Positions 46,800 through 59,087 are shown, numbered from the stretch's first letter. The stretch is DNA of 64,000 nucleotides from Marthasterias glacialis (GCA_911728455.2 OU452222.1:20718559-20782558), one strand, 5' to 3'. Translations and numbers: made by a program. Notes: generated by a model not told the origin, from the sequence alone.

Positions 46800-49060
46800 T
46801 TGACACTAGTTATGGGGCTAGCCCGAGGCCAGTGTTTTAGTTTCGTTCCAGTAAACTTATGACCGGACAAGGCCGGCGGTCTTGTGTTTTCCAGTAATAA
46901 AACTTTGCCTACCTCATCTTTAATTTACAAAAAATTGTTCAAATGTGTTGAGAGTATGAAAGTTTACCCATAATAGACTTGGTTGCTGGACCCAACAACA
47001 TTTTTCTAACATTTGGTTATTAATTTGGTATATGACATCGTAGTCGTTGTTGTTCATCGACTATCACGATTCATCCGAGTGTCATTATACACAAACCATT
47101 GAAGAATAGTGAACGCTGTTTCATCAATCTCTGTAACCTATATCGACCACACATAAAACAACATCTTGGTAATTAAGTCATGTCTCACGTGATGTAACGA
47201 TTGTGACCTCAATATGCATACATGTATTCAACAAAGGTCACAGCGAAAATATGCAAGCACAGAAGTACATTTACATTTATTATTCTGCATAATGAGCTAA
47301 CAGCCTGCGAACATTACAGTTGATATATAACAGCGTGCATGTGTTTGTTGGGATGTGATGTCAAATTGCACTCGGCCATGCAATTAGTGATGTGTACAGG
47401 TGGAAAGTTTTGATGAATAGCGCACACAAGTCACACTGTTTCGTTTTAATATTATTGGCTGTACCGGCAGACAAATAAAGCTTTTGCCAACTCTCTAAAA
47501 ATACTCTTTGCATCTAAAAGTAAAACTTTCAAAGATTCCTATTGAACGGTTGTCGTTGAATGACTAAATAATGGCAAGTTATGATGGCGTGTTTGATGCA
47601 AATGTGAGCATTGTAATTGTTTATTGAATTAATACTAATAAACATTGGATCAGAAACAATTAAAGCATTTTGTTGAAAAATTTCAGTATGGGTTCTACCC
47701 ATGGCACAATCTAGTGCAAATTGCGGGGCCAAAACGAAAGGGAAAAAATGAAATAAAAAATTATTTTTTTCAGTCTCTATACATGTAGCAGGCCAGTTAA
47801 ACCATGGTTAAACATCATACATGTATTTGCACTTTGCAATTAGAAACTAACCCATGTTTAAACATCATAGTGCAGGCCTGACTCTGAAAAAACTTTCCCA
47901 AGATGACTGCTTGAAATTTCCCAAGATTTCCTAAGTGTACTGTACAAAAATCCATACAAAACCCTTACATATTACAATCACAGTAATTTGCAGGGTTTCA
48001 AGCTCTTGTACCACCACCAGTTGTGGTGCCAGACTACGATCAGCCAGATCGTCCAATTTGTTTTCTTGACCTCGAAAATGTCAAATTCATGCACCGTGAA
48101 TTGCAAAACATCGGTCATTACACGGCATAGGAGTGGTACTAGACAAAGTTCAGGAATCGGGGATATTAGAAAAACCACTCTCAGTGGCCAGAAAATAGTG
48201 AAATTTTCAAGACCATGTTTTGTCTTTGTGTGCACGCTCAGCAATGGAACGTGCGGGCAGCCTTTGCATCAGTATCCCAATTTTACACAATGTCGTCTTT
48301 TCACGGCTTCTGTTTCCAGGCAGAGGAAACATTGGCATGAACACACCTCATCCGGCGTCAACTGGTTAAATGAATAAATATTTTATGAGTTTTGATAAAG
48401 GTTGGCTCAGTGCTAAAATTACCAGATTTAGGCCTGACCCTGTGGTTCAGTCGATATTTTGAGCCTTGCCTCAAGAGCCCAGTTTTATAGAGGAGCTTAA
48501 AATTTCAATGATCAACCTTTCTGCAAATGTGTAACAAAACTGCATGTGATATTGTATTTTGGCTGGTAACCTTAGTCTGTCTAGCGAAATTGGTTCAAGC
48601 TTAGCTCCTTTTTGTGCTTCAAAGCAGCTCAAAAAAATTGGGTCTGGATCATTGCATGAGTAGACTTCTTCAGTCATGGGTCATACAAGTAGGCATCTCA
48701 TCGAACTCTGTCATTATACTGTTATTCAGTCGCAATCTTTGTCTACATGGTATGTAGTTCCCATTATGAGCAATGAGTTTCATTATGTAACAACAAAGGT
48801 GCCAGACCATTACTTAGTCAGTTTAAACATCAATTTGAAAAGGAGAAACTAAAAATGGCCGTGCTGCAGTACAGGATTTGCAGTAATTGAGTTACATGTA
48901 ACTGTCAATTTGATTTCTGGTAAGACTTGAAATGTAAAACAAACTGTGAAGGGCAGGAAAACAAAGTTACAATAAACCATTGCATACATGTACATACACT
49001 GTACTTCGAAAGTTGCCTAAGGGGCATGGTTTAGCTAGAAAACAGCAAACATAGTACTGT
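46800..49060. other. Unassigned stretch; no gene recognised
   Basis: Low repeat content. A pair of diverged direct repeats around AACCATGGTTAAACATCATA lies at about 47797-47875. A 129-codon frame at 47988-48377 has no recognisable domain and overlaps an equally open antisense frame, so it is not called. Confidence 0.4.
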
Positions 49061-49069
49061 GCATGGAGG

Positions 49070-49230
49070 CCACGAAGGCCTTGGCTTCTGTTGCCCTGGT
49101 CTTGGCCTTGGTGTCCATTCAAAAGTTTCCCTTAGACTTTGGCTTTAAAACTTTCCAATGGAAGTGCCCTTTTAAAAATGAAAATAGTGGCCTTGCCCTC
49201 TCAAATATGAAATTCCGGGCTTGTACTCTT
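49070..49230 (+). repeat. Dispersed repeat family R (copy 1)
   Basis: GCCCTGGTCTTGGCCTTGGTG, about 30 bases of variable text, then a GGAAGTGCCCTTT segment and GGCCTTGCCCTCTCAAATAT are shared with 60920-61095. The complement at 53385-53490 plus 53751-53785 is a third copy, split by a MITE. No coding signal. Confidence 0.65.
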
Positions 49231-49491
49231 TTGGTTTAGTCTGGCTCCACCCCACAGGATCTTCCTGGATGTGAAGTCTAATGTCTAGTTTCAGTCCAAG
49301 AATAGATTGTCTGGTTTTGACAGCAGGAAGTGCTGAATAAACATTACTCATTTTAATTCAAGAAGAAGTCAGACTCGCAGATCCAACTGGTTCAGTTGCA
49401 CCAAATGATCTGACGAGAGTGCCAATGCTTGGAATGGGTCTTGCTCTGTGCTTGGGTGCACTCTTTCTTAACCTCCACCTTATGCACGGTT

Positions 49492-49676
49492 AAGCCCGGT
49501 TCATACTTCACGCGAATGCGAATGTGAAGGTGAAGTGAATTTGAGGTCACAAATTCGCGACGAACAGTTCGCTCAAGTTAAAATGTGCTGAACTTTTGCG
49601 AAATTCGCTGTGATTTTACATGTCAGAGAGTGATGTCCAATTCGCTTCACCTTCGCGTGAAGTATGAACTGGGTTT
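49492..49676. mobile_element. MITE, 185 bp, TIRs around GTTCATACTTCACGCGAA
   Basis: The left end AAGCCCGGTTCATACTTCAC and the right end, complement AAACCCAGTTCATACTTCAC, both continue with GCGAA and then GGTGAAGNGAATT. The interior has further GCGAA/TTCGC pairs. It is non-coding, and no target duplication was identified. Confidence 0.82.
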
Positions 49677-51875
49677 CACAATGTAGGCGTCCACATATGT
49701 ACATGTTCAGTGTAGTTAAACAAAATGAGAAAAATTTCAAGACTGAGCACTGTAAAAGGGGAAAGGTCTAACGTAACTTTACTGAAAAAAAATTGTGAAC
49801 AATTTACGCAAAAATTTCTGTTGATAAATGAATTTCTTTTCTTTTACACTGTGGATCTGATGACTTATTTTGAAGCATCTTGATCAGGTAGGATACATAC
49901 ATGTATGAATGTAAACAAAGATGACATTTGGTTTCCTGCATTCATATAACCAAAAAATTTATACTGAAGTTGAATTTATTGTCAGACATGTAGTAATGTA
50001 GTCCATATTTACAATAAATTTTATTTCAAAGTGGGCATTTTTTAAATCTTTATGTTGTTTTAGAAGACACTTGACCTGGACGGTGTACAACACAACAGCA
50101 TCATCCTGCGTATGTGCAGAATTAGTTTTCAGATGAAGTTGTTGAATTAACAAATGTTAACTGGTGTCCCGATTGCATACTGACCTACAATGTAAGCCAT
50201 TTATAACACATGTAGGCCGATAGATTGTTAGAGACAGAGTTCAGGATTTGGTAATTATAAAATAAAAAGTTCACTGTAATAAATCAAGTTCATACTGGTA
50301 AAATACTTCAGAGAAATATTTTTGTCTGAAATGTTGTTGAAGTTGATGAAGAGATTCCACAAATCACCTTAACCTATTTAATCAAAATGCAATCAAAATT
50401 TTAGCCCAATATGAATGAGCACAAAATCCCTGGACAAGACATGAACCAAATTTTCCTTGTTTTCACTAAAACATTCAGTGAAATTTTCACAAGTTGGTTG
50501 GATAAGTAAAACTCTGGTTGTTGTCGTTCGCCTGACTTGCGCCAGTTGACAGGATTCACCACGAGGAGGTCGACAAACTTGAATCCCAGTTGGTTGGATG
50601 TTGTGATATTAGAGGATATATAGAAATGCACTCTTTCAAAAACCAATGTTGGAATAAAATTTCATATGTACAACACCAGGTCCTGGCTTGGGGAGGTCCT
50701 CCCATCAACACAAACCTATGTCAGCAATATATATTTTTGAGTGATATCCGAAGCCATCATAGACAGTGTTCACACATGGAGTTTGAAGATGTACAATGTA
50801 CAGGCTATACACCACATGTGTTGATGTACATTGTACCTTTTGTACATTGACAATTGTGTTCTTTGCTAAAAAAAAAATACTTGCCCGAGGACATCTAGCA
50901 AACTACATACCTGGACTATTTCTCTATGCCTGGACAAGAAACTGAGGACCAGTTTATTCAAAGTTCCTTGAGGTATTTTCCACTCAGTAAATTGTAAGGC
51001 TGTTTTCACAATGCTCCCCCATAATCATTACATAGACCATGGACTGAAAGCTTAGTGGGTGTTGTTGTTGTTGTCAGCCTGCATACTGGAGTAACTTTCT
51101 ATTTTGCGGCTTAATACCTCTTTGGAATCACTGCTGAGAACAATGCAGAGCTCTGATGGTAGAGCTTTAAAGGGAATATTGACTGGTAAGCTGTGCGTGT
51201 CTGAAGGATTTACAGCCAGCTTGCATCAGGTAATACATATCAAAGGAACATTGAAGTGTTAGATCCTTAACATTGAGGGAGGCTTAAAATGAGTAAGGTA
51301 TGCTGAGTCAGTAATGGAATTTTAGCACACTATGATGTAGTGATGGACAGACTGCATGGTGTATGGTACATACTGTGTGATTCATAAGAAACATACACAC
51401 TGTTGAGAGAAGTCTAAGTGTGATTGCCAACTGGTGCTGTAGACTTTCACGTGCAGTGTTTTACATTTCCGCCCGTAGTGGTTTGACCTACAGGCTGCCT
51501 TGGTTGACATTCTCCACACAGGAAGACAGAAGCTTGCATTCATGAGCGCTGCATGACGTGTACATGTGTGGTTCTAATCCTAGCTAAACTCTTGTGTGAT
51601 TTATGATTGGGATCACTGCATATAATCACTGCTGGATAGGTTACCAATAGTTTACCAGTCATCTCAGCAGTAGTCTAGTAGGGCATACAAGAATGATCTC
51701 ATCGGTTTGACACTCCTGACTTCAAAAGGAAATATAATATGATTTAGTATTGCACTTTGGCTGTTAGTATTTTACTTACAATTGTTCCTGTGTTTTTTTT
51801 TCTCCGTCATATTGGAATACGTTTAACTTTCGGACTGGTTGCGTTTGGATGCTGTTTCGCTGAATTCTTTACAAC
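49677..51875. other. Region upstream of the septin start codon
   Basis: If 51876 is the septin initiation codon, this stretch should hold the 5' untranslated region and promoter or further upstream exons. A pyrimidine-rich run (CTGTGTTTTTTTTTCTCCG) lies at about 51790-51808. No core promoter element was identified with confidence. Confidence 0.35.
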
Positions 51876-51902
51876 ATGCCGGTACTAAATACTATGACAG
51901 CC
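51876..51902 (+). CDS. SEPTIN7: Candidate first coding exon of the septin gene
   Basis: ATG at 51876 starts nine codons, MPVLNTMTA, ending in phase 0 at a strong GTAAGT donor (51903). The next recognisable septin exon (57216) begins in phase 0, so the two join without a frame change to give [22 protein letters not shown] short divergent N-terminus before the conserved [12 protein letters not shown] segment is normal for septins. The exon was chosen on start, donor and phase compatibility only; nine residues cannot be tested for homology. Alternative upstream or downstream first exons, common in septin genes, remain possible. Confidence 0.45.
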
Positions 51903-52563
51903 GTAAGTATTCATTATCATTTGTTATCATTTGTTACTACACATACATTACATGTATGTACTTTTCTGTAGCTTTTGGGTTTGTAAGCAAAACTTAAAAC
52001 CTTTTTTCCCTTGTAAGGAACTCAGTTCTTTGTGCAGCATGGTATAAAATGCTCTTAGTCTCAAGATATTTTTTTTATGATGGATTTGTTATATCAAAAA
52101 TCTAGTATCCTAAAATCTAATGTTGTGGTCAATGTTGTACATGTGTTTATTGTCCATGGTTAAGACCACGGAGGTAGAATTCTACTTCCATGTTAAGACT
52201 ATAAAATGGATACTTATGAAATAAGTGCATACAATTTATTCCATTGGTATCCTCAATGCACTGTACAACATACAAAACATAATTATTAATTGTTAATAAT
52301 AATACTAACAATAATTATTGTTATTATTGTTACTATTATTACATTAAGTGTTATTTCTACAAAGTAGAGTAGTCCCAGCAGTGTGTGAACACTGTTCTCC
52401 CTGGAAGCCCTGTTAAACACATTACATAATACATGTAGGCCTACGTATAACAGCAAATTATACGATTTTAGACTTGATACGCATACATGTACCTGTTCCT
52501 TAATTTAAAGGTAAGGTACATTTTCCTTTCCTTCACACTCTTCAAGGTCACCAAGGCAATGAC

Positions 52564-52586
52564 GGGGGGGGGGGGGGGGGGGGGGG
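52564..52586. repeat. Poly-G tract in septin intron 1
   Basis: About 23 consecutive G. Similar G or C runs occur near 5565, 13579 and 62824. Lengths in the assembly may be unreliable. Confidence 0.95.
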
Positions 52587-53384
52587 CATGAAATAATCAC
52601 TGGGCCACTGGCCTGAGTCCACTAATTTGATCATTTATTTTGGCCAGTAACCCCACTATTAAAAATCTAGTGTTTTTCGGAATTTCCAAACACTCAGGTT
52701 TCAATTTCAAACCTCCTGCTTAAAGTCCAAAAAGTATTCAAATGTAGTATTAACCGCCCAATTTATAGCGCATAGCGCAGGTCTCCCGCTATACATATCA
52801 TCCTTGTTAAAAATATTTCTGGTCCATTTAGAGATGGTTTACATGTAGTGGAAATTTTTTTGATAGTGAAGACCTAAAGAAAGAGCCAAGTATCCTCCAC
52901 CAAACACCAGGCCTGTACGTTTTGTAACAAACACTAAAATAAAAATGAAATTGAAACTAAAATAAATGAATTAGCTGATTTCGAACTGCTTAACAACCAA
53001 AATGGCCTGTTTATTGCCCTGTGGTGTTAATGAAACAATTGTTAACGGCCGGACGTTTCTCAAGACACTTATTAAGTACATAAAGTTCTGTTTGTTTCTA
53101 CAAAACAACAGGAACTCAAGTGTAATAACTTTGCCACTCCCCTTGACAAATATTTCCTGTCTGATGGATATGTATACGTACATTAGGGCCACAACATGAT
53201 TTTATCATACTACGTTTATCTTAATGATATTGTTAAAATGATCTTTTTTTTTAGCATGTTCCTATAAATGCTCAAATTCATTTGGAAGACAAGTTTGTAA
53301 AAAAAAAAAAAACAAACACTTTACCTATTGATATTTTTCATAACTTTAAAATAGGCCTAATATATTGTGCTGTAATAGTCAGAC

Positions 53385-53785
53385 CTTAAATTTCATCTTT
53401 GAGAGGGCAAGGCTGTGATAATTTTGCAAAGGGCACTTCAAATTGGACAATCTTAAAGTTTACGGAAAACCTTTGAAGGAGTACCAAGACCAGGGCCCAA
53501 TTTCATGGCTCTGCTAACCGTAAGCGAAAAATCGGCGCTTACGTGAGCAGAAAATTCCGTACTTACTTGTACTTAAGCGTATTTCATGGGTTAGTAAGGA
53601 ATTTTTGCTTGTGCGCGTTCGTAGTTCACGTAACTAAGAATTCCTCGCTTACACAGCTAGTGCAGAAATTCGGCGCTTACCTCATAAGCGGCGAATGGTC
53701 TTCATAAGCGCAGAATGACGCAGTAAGCAGAGCCATGAAATTGGGCCCTGGGCAATAGAGACCTTGGCCAGGTTAATACAGACCT
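53385..53785 (-). repeat. Dispersed repeat family R (copy 2), interrupted by a MITE
   Basis: The complement of AATTTCATCTTTGAGAGGGC and CCAAGACCAGGGC matches family R at 49.1 and 61.0 kb. In those copies the corresponding CAAGACCAGGGCAA text is continuous; here it is split by the 260-base element at 53491-53750. Confidence 0.6.
53491..53750. mobile_element. MITE, 260 bp, with perfect 25-bp TIRs
   Basis: The ends are exact complements over 25 bases, beginning CAGGGCCCAATTTCATGGCT. The interior is full of CGCTTAC/GTAAGCG pairs and has no coding capacity. It sits inside a family R repeat. A sister element with the same CAGGGCCCAATTTCAT start lies at 54638-54828. The terminal CAGGG word also occurs in the flanking repeat, so the target duplication cannot be read unambiguously. 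Confidence 0.9.
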
Positions 53786-54637
53786 GAATAATATACCAAT
53801 ATTTCAAGACACACTTTGAAGAATTTAAGTGAAATAAAAGACCACCCTTTAAATTTGCAAAGGACCATGACCCACAGTCAACCACAAAGTCTATATGACA
53901 TCATGTTCCCCTGTGGGTAGCCACCAGCAGTCCACTCTTGTGTACGTGTACATCATGAATATTTAGTCACTTCCTCTCAACACCGTCCCTTAACTTCCCT
54001 TTAACTTTCATCATTTAGGGATTGGCATACTTTTATGTGAGAGGCAATGATTGAGCTAGACCTTGGTCAGACAATATTTATATCTCAAGTACCCCAGTTT
54101 TGCTTACAATACACTAACCAAATAAAGAAGGAAAACAAGTTTGTAAGTTAAAAAAAATTGTTCATTTGAACTGCTTGAAATGTGCCATGACAGCTTTGAA
54201 AGATATTTCGAAATAGTTTTACTTGAATCTTTTTTTCAGAATTTCTGTCTTTCGCTGAAGTCCATAATATTCTTTACAGAATATTTCCACTTTGACAAAC
54301 GGTGAATCAGTAAATTGTTAACAATAATTACGTACTTGTATCTGGTTTTATTTAAATTCATTCCATTGAATCAAGTGACCCAAAGGCCAAAAGTGATTCA
54401 ATGTACAGACATCAATTTAAAGACATCAAGATTAACATTGTTAAACCCATCAAAGAAAACACCATTCAAAGTCATTTAAAGTATTGCAAAGATACGTACC
54501 AGGGAGTGATTTCCTCGGCAATATTAAGACTGAACATGTCTTGGGCACACTGAATGAGCCTACATGTATACAATTATTGAGAAGCAAATGGTGATTTGGA
54601 AATTGTTCGCTGGATACAAAGAAAGATCAGTTGACGC

Positions 54638-54828
54638 CAGGGCCCAATTTCATAAAGCCTGTAAGCACAGAAACTTGCTAAGCTCAGAAAAAATATGCTT
54701 AGCAGGTTACCAGCCAACATTCCATTATGTTAACACTGTTGCGGCTGGTGCCCCACTCATTTTTTGCTCAGCAAAGAAATTTGCTAAGCAGTATTTTCTG
54801 CTAAACAGCTTTATGAAATTGGCCCCAG
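54638..54828. mobile_element. MITE, about 190 bp, related to 53491-53750
   Basis: The left end CAGGGCCCAATTTCATAAAG is answered on the right by the complement of CTGGGGCCAATTTCATAAAG. The interior holds AACTTGCTAAGC and GCTTAGCA/TGCTAAGC pairs. Elements starting with (C)GGGCCCAATTTCAT are widespread in marine invertebrate genomes. It overlaps a 118-codon frame that has no domain and is not a gene. Confidence 0.88.
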
Positions 54829-55191
54829 GAAATGAAATGACTGACCAGTGCCCTGAACAAAAATTAATATTATCTGTTAGCATAATGGTGTATGAAGTAC
54901 TGTGCAAAATAATTGATTAAACACATACTCACACAGTACCAACACTCGTTTATAAAATAGTACTTAGGCCTAGATGTACATGTACATGTATCTTTTGGCT
55001 TTGAGCACTTAACCCTTTCCTTACCATAGGCTACTTGTGTGGACTGTACTCATACCTCCTCTTCTTTACCAATGGCCACTTTTGTCACCCAAGCTTGAAC
55101 ACAAAACAGCACTCAAGCCTGAGCACAAAGGTCAATTGTTAAAAAGCTGTAGTTTTGTCCAGGTTCATCCTCCATACCCAAGCTTACTATG

Positions 55192-56076
55192 GGTACGTTC
55201 ACACGAGTAGCTAACTTCGCTGCTAACTTCGCTGCTAGCTAACAGCGAAAAATTTGTGACCGTGTGAACGCAAAAATAGTTAACTTCGCTGCTAACTTCG
55301 CTGCTAACTTCGCTGCTAACTCCAAAAGTTAGCAGCGAAAATTTCCGCTGCTAACTTCAGTTTTACGACTTAGCAGTGAAACTTGATACTTTAACAGCGC
55401 TATTTTGCCGTGTGAACGCAACTGACCTTAGCCACTTCAGACCACTTCCTGATACCGCGTGCAAAATACATGCGACATGTTGTTTTCGCCGCAAGATATA
55501 CTTCCAAAAACGAAGCCGAGCCCAAGGAGTCGTCTACCCATTTCCCTTTTCCACCGCTGACGAAACTCTCTTGTCTTTTCACCCAACTTCACCTCATCTG
55601 CACTCTCTAAAGCAGCCCTAGTACGTACTCTCAACGCAGCCAAAATAACTGCGAAAACTTGTAAAGAACCATGAAATTGCATGTTCGGAGCCATGTTTGT
55701 GATTGTCAGAAATAAAACAAAGGCCAACTTCGCACAAAAAACCCAGCTGAGCCTGACTGGTACCCAGCATGTGTTTTGGGGCACGAGTACCAGGCAATAC
55801 CGGTCCGCTTCCACGAAATGGGAATCGTACGAACTTGGCCAAAAGATCGCTAGCCCGCTGCTTTGACAGAGACACATTTTGCCAGGGGCGCGCGCGCGCG
55901 AAAACAACCGGAAAATGACGTAATGGTTTTGTGACCTTTGCAGACAGCTATCGGCAGTTAGCACTCCGTGTGAACGCAAGGCATTTTTTAGTTCAGTCCG
56001 TTTTTACGAAGATCCCCCGCTGCGAATATTTAGCAGAGAAGTTAGCAGTGAAGTTAACTACTCGTGTGAACATGCC
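55192..56076. mobile_element. 885-bp TIR element with internal TAACTTCGCTGC repeats
   Basis: The ends are GGTACGTTCACACGAGTAG and, on the complement, GGCATGTTCACACGAGTAG, each running into GTTAACTTC-type text. A 5-base direct repeat, CTATG, lies at 55187-55191 and 56077-56081. TAACTTCGCTGC and CGTGTGAACGCAA recur in the left part, and CGTGTGAACGCAA again near 55966. A 180-codon minus-strand frame (55437-55979) fills the middle but shows no recognisable transposase motif, so it is not called as a gene. Confidence 0.82.
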
Positions 56077-57215
56077 CTATGGTTGGAAAGAGAAAGATCG
56101 GATCTTTCTAATGATGGTAAAATAAAAAAAAGGTTGCTATTGTGCAATTCATTCAAATTGAATGTTTGTGTACCAAAAAGTGTTTGAGTTTACAGATGAA
56201 ACTGAGGAAACAAAGACCAAGAACTTGGACATATAATTGATCAAGCTCAATGATTTGTGGATTATATGAAAGGGGAGTCAATAAGTAAGACATTCTTTAT
56301 TTATTTATTTTTTATTTTTTGCTGCAAAACAACATCTTCAAGGTAGAGTTTCCTGTTGTGTAAGAATGTGTGCTTCTGTACCAATTTGTAGTAACACAGC
56401 TTATCTCAATTTGGAGATATGAGCCTCTAAAATTGCCAAACAACACATAAATCAATTAGAATGGGCGGGGCTTAATTTTTTAGGGGTTCATATCTCAGAA
56501 ACGATAAGGAGTAGGAATCTGAAATTGTGTGTGCACCCTTAGAGGAATGTTTAAAAAAAAATAGCAAAATCTAAGACGGTCACTGCCAAACTTTTTAGAA
56601 TTTTAGGTGATTTGGCACAAACTGACCCATAAACATTTACTCCACAGCCATATTTCACCTTTGAATATTCAATGACTCACTGCTTATTTTTTCTTTCTTC
56701 CTTCTTGAAAGCATGATTTTCTTATTTTTATTTTTTGTCGTGTTCTTGAGTTTGTCTCCATTTCTAGAGACGTGTGTATAAAAAAGATACTGCACATAAA
56801 ATATGCCTACTCGTGAAAGACAGATTCAAAACGTTCATTCTGGAATCATTGCCATACAAGTACAGTACATGGACTTGCTCTAACACAAGATGAGTTCAAA
56901 TTAAGTAATTTCCGTCAAAGTCAAGGTGCAGATGCCCCGTCAAATATATAATAGCCTAAAATTGGATAATCTGATGAACTGAAAATCTCTTTGAATCATG
57001 AAATAGGTTCATAGAAAGTTCATCAGGCAGGGTGAGGTTTTTCAAGGTTGAACAGTAAAAGATTATTTCAGTATTACTTCAACAAATGCAGTAAAAAGGA
57101 AGCTTTTAATTTGATCACACATTCATCATGCACATTTCAATCAACAGTTTTCCATGAATTTTATTAACCCATGCTCGTTTTGTTTTTCTTCTCTGTTCTT
57201 CCTGTCTGCCATTAG

Positions 57216-57321
57216 AATAAACCGAAGGACATGGAGGGGTATGTAGGTTTTGCTAATCTTCCTAATCAAGTGTACAGGAGATCCGTCAAGAGAGGGTTTG
57301 ACTTCACACTCATGGTTGTTG
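57216..57321 (+). CDS. SEPTIN7: Septin exon (septin-7-like), partial
   Basis: A pyrimidine-rich tract ending in CCATTAG precedes 57216 and a GTAAGT donor follows 57321. The 106-base exon reads [20 protein letters not shown], then [16 protein letters not shown], ending one base into a codon. This is the conserved N-terminal segment of septins just before the GTPase P-loop (the GESGLGKST part would open the next exon, beyond or unrecognised in the window). EGYVGF, the Tyr of NQVY and SVKRGF fit the septin-7 group better than septin-2, which has NQVH and VKKGF. Septins are filament-forming GTP-binding proteins of the cell cortex and the cytokinesis furrow. No stop or indel is seen, so the gene appears functional. 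Confidence 0.92.
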
Positions 57322-57432
57322 GTAAGTAATCTCCTTTGATGTTTGATTTGTGTCAAGGTCAAATATATTTGAATGTTTACATTATTTCCTGAGCATTTAC
57401 TTCAATGTACAATGAATCAAGGCGTGGAATTA

Positions 57433-57611
57433 CAGGGTGCTCTCCAGGGTTTTTATTTTAAAACTGGGGGGGGGCATCCTGGACCCAGGGTTCGGCCAGA
57501 AGCACGCTGAATTGAACATCAAGGTCCTCGGAATTTTTTTTACACAAACATCAAGTAAAAACTTTGGGTCCAGAATGCCCCAAAGTTTAGAAAATCCTGG
57601 GGAGAGCCCTG
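57433..57611. mobile_element. MITE, 179 bp, CAGGGNGCTCTCC-type ends
   Basis: The left end CAGGGTGCTCTCCAGGG and the right end, complement CAGGGCTCTCCCCAGG, both continue through AAACT, a G run, and GCATNCTGGACCCA. It is related to the element at 63249-63578 (CAGGGTTTTCCCAGG). Non-coding. It lies in septin intron 2, just after the exon at 57216-57321. Confidence 0.8.
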
Positions 57612-57639
57612 GACTCTTTAGAGCAGCAGCGTAGCCAGG

Positions 57640-57800
57640 ATTTTTCTTTGGGTGGGAGGGGGGGGGACACAGGGGGAAATAGCTGTGGGGGAGGAGGACC
57701 AGGGCTATGTTTGTTAATGAGTTACATATATCTAGATTTTTGTGTGGGGGGCACCTAGGGGTCACTGGAAAGTTTGGGGGGGGGGGACACACATGCAAGA
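57640..57800. repeat. G-rich transposon remnant
   Basis: AGCAGCGTAGCCAGGATTTT at about 57623-57642 and two G-rich runs (near 57651-57673 and 57774-57787) resemble decayed CAGNGGCGTAGCC-type elements such as the one at 5536. No second terminus was identified. Confidence 0.4.
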
Positions 57801-58452
57801 ACCGATTTTTCTGTGAAATATTTCCCTTTGAAATGCTGTCATATTTGAGAAAACTGTACCTGAAAACATGCTGAAAAGTGTGCACGGTTTTTCACTAATT
57901 TTTTCTGACTTGGCTGACGGATTGAGCCCAAATTTTCACAGGTTTTTTTTTTTTCATCTGTTGAATCAGACAAAGGAAGAACACTGCACTACCAGGTTTA
58001 CAAATCCTGTAGGCCCCTGTAGTGCCTTTAAATGAAATTCATACAGGATGCATGTATAAATCAGGTAATAGGCATGAAAACATCTGTCTGTCACATAAGA
58101 CAAAAAGAAAAAGAAAAAACCCAGAAATGATCTGTGTTGTTTTTAATGTATTTTTAGTTAAAACTTTCGGGTTATGAAACCAAGGAATCCACTATAAACC
58201 CATAGGATATGAGAAGAAGATGTGGAAGAAATGTCAGTTTAGACTGTGGGAGAACTCCAATAGGGAAACCCACGCAATCTGGTACATGCAGGAACTAAAA
58301 CAAAAACAATCTATTTGCAAGGCTCTGCTTCAAAGCGGTATTCAAACAAGGGTCCATCAGAGGTGAAAGACTTGACAAGATATACATGTACCACTAAGCC
58401 AACGTGATACCCGTCTTGTAGAAGACTCCCCCCCAAAAAAAAAAAAAAATAT

Positions 58453-58453
<1 letters not shown>

Positions 58454-58487
<34 letters not shown>

Positions 58488-58513
58488 AATAAATAAGTAA
58501 ATAAATAAATAAA
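58454..58513. repeat. (GAAA)n/(AAAT)n microsatellite
   Basis: Nine GAAA units followed by AAAT/AAGT units, preceded by an A tract at about 58436-58449. Confidence 0.95.
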
Positions 58514-59058
58514 CAAGTTTCGCGTACATTAAGTTTTGGTTTTTAAGTAAATATTCAAATGAAAGAAAGAAAACCCCATGGAAAGGTTTTGCAAATGTAT
58601 TTTTGCACACCATATGAAATGTGGTTTTAACTGATTTATACATTGTTCAGGATTTTAACACTGTCTGGAAATCGTAAACTCTGCTTTAAAAGAAAAGGAG
58701 CTTTCTTCTCCTCAAGTCCACAAGGGAGACCATTTAGTGTTGACACTGTACACAAACCTGTGGAAGATCTACTCCATCCAACAATCCCTCATTGTACAGT
58801 GAGCTTTTACCTCCAGGGGAAACAAATCTTTTGGGTCAATTTGGCTGAAGGATTGAAGGATGAATACGGTGTTAGGAGTTAGAAGTGACTTAGGGGGGTT
58901 TTGGAATCACTTGGCTCCTGCTACAGCTCAGATCATCAGTCAAGTCTGGCTCTGTAGTGTATGGTGATTGTTCTGCATTGCAACACATACGTGTAGATGT
59001 TCGCACAACCTGATGTTCGGACAACCCTATATTCCAATAACTCCTCGTGATCTACACG

Positions 59059-59087
59059 TAAGGGTTAGGGTGAGGGTTAGGATTAGG
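59059..59087. repeat. Short telomere-like GGGTTA run
   Basis: About four imperfect TTAGGG-type units (TAAGGGTTAGGGTGAGGGTTA and a GGATTAGG end). Too short to be a former telomere end; probably part of a local low-complexity repeat, since GTGTGGGAACATAGGGGTG also repeats loosely just downstream. Confidence 0.5.

Noticed and set aside
47988-48377. 129-codon frame containing MSNSCTVNCKT, considered as a possible THAP-type zinc finger
   Set aside because: The C...C spacing is suggestive only at the first pair; the later Cys/His pair and AVPTIF-like tail are absent, and the antisense frame is also open.
55437-55979. 180-codon minus-strand frame as a transposase
   Set aside because: No catalytic DDE-type or zinc-finger pattern could be seen, and it lies within a sub-1-kb element typical of non-autonomous copies.
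59059-59087. Interstitial telomere from a chromosome fusion
   Set aside because: Only about four imperfect units, embedded in low-complexity G-rich text.
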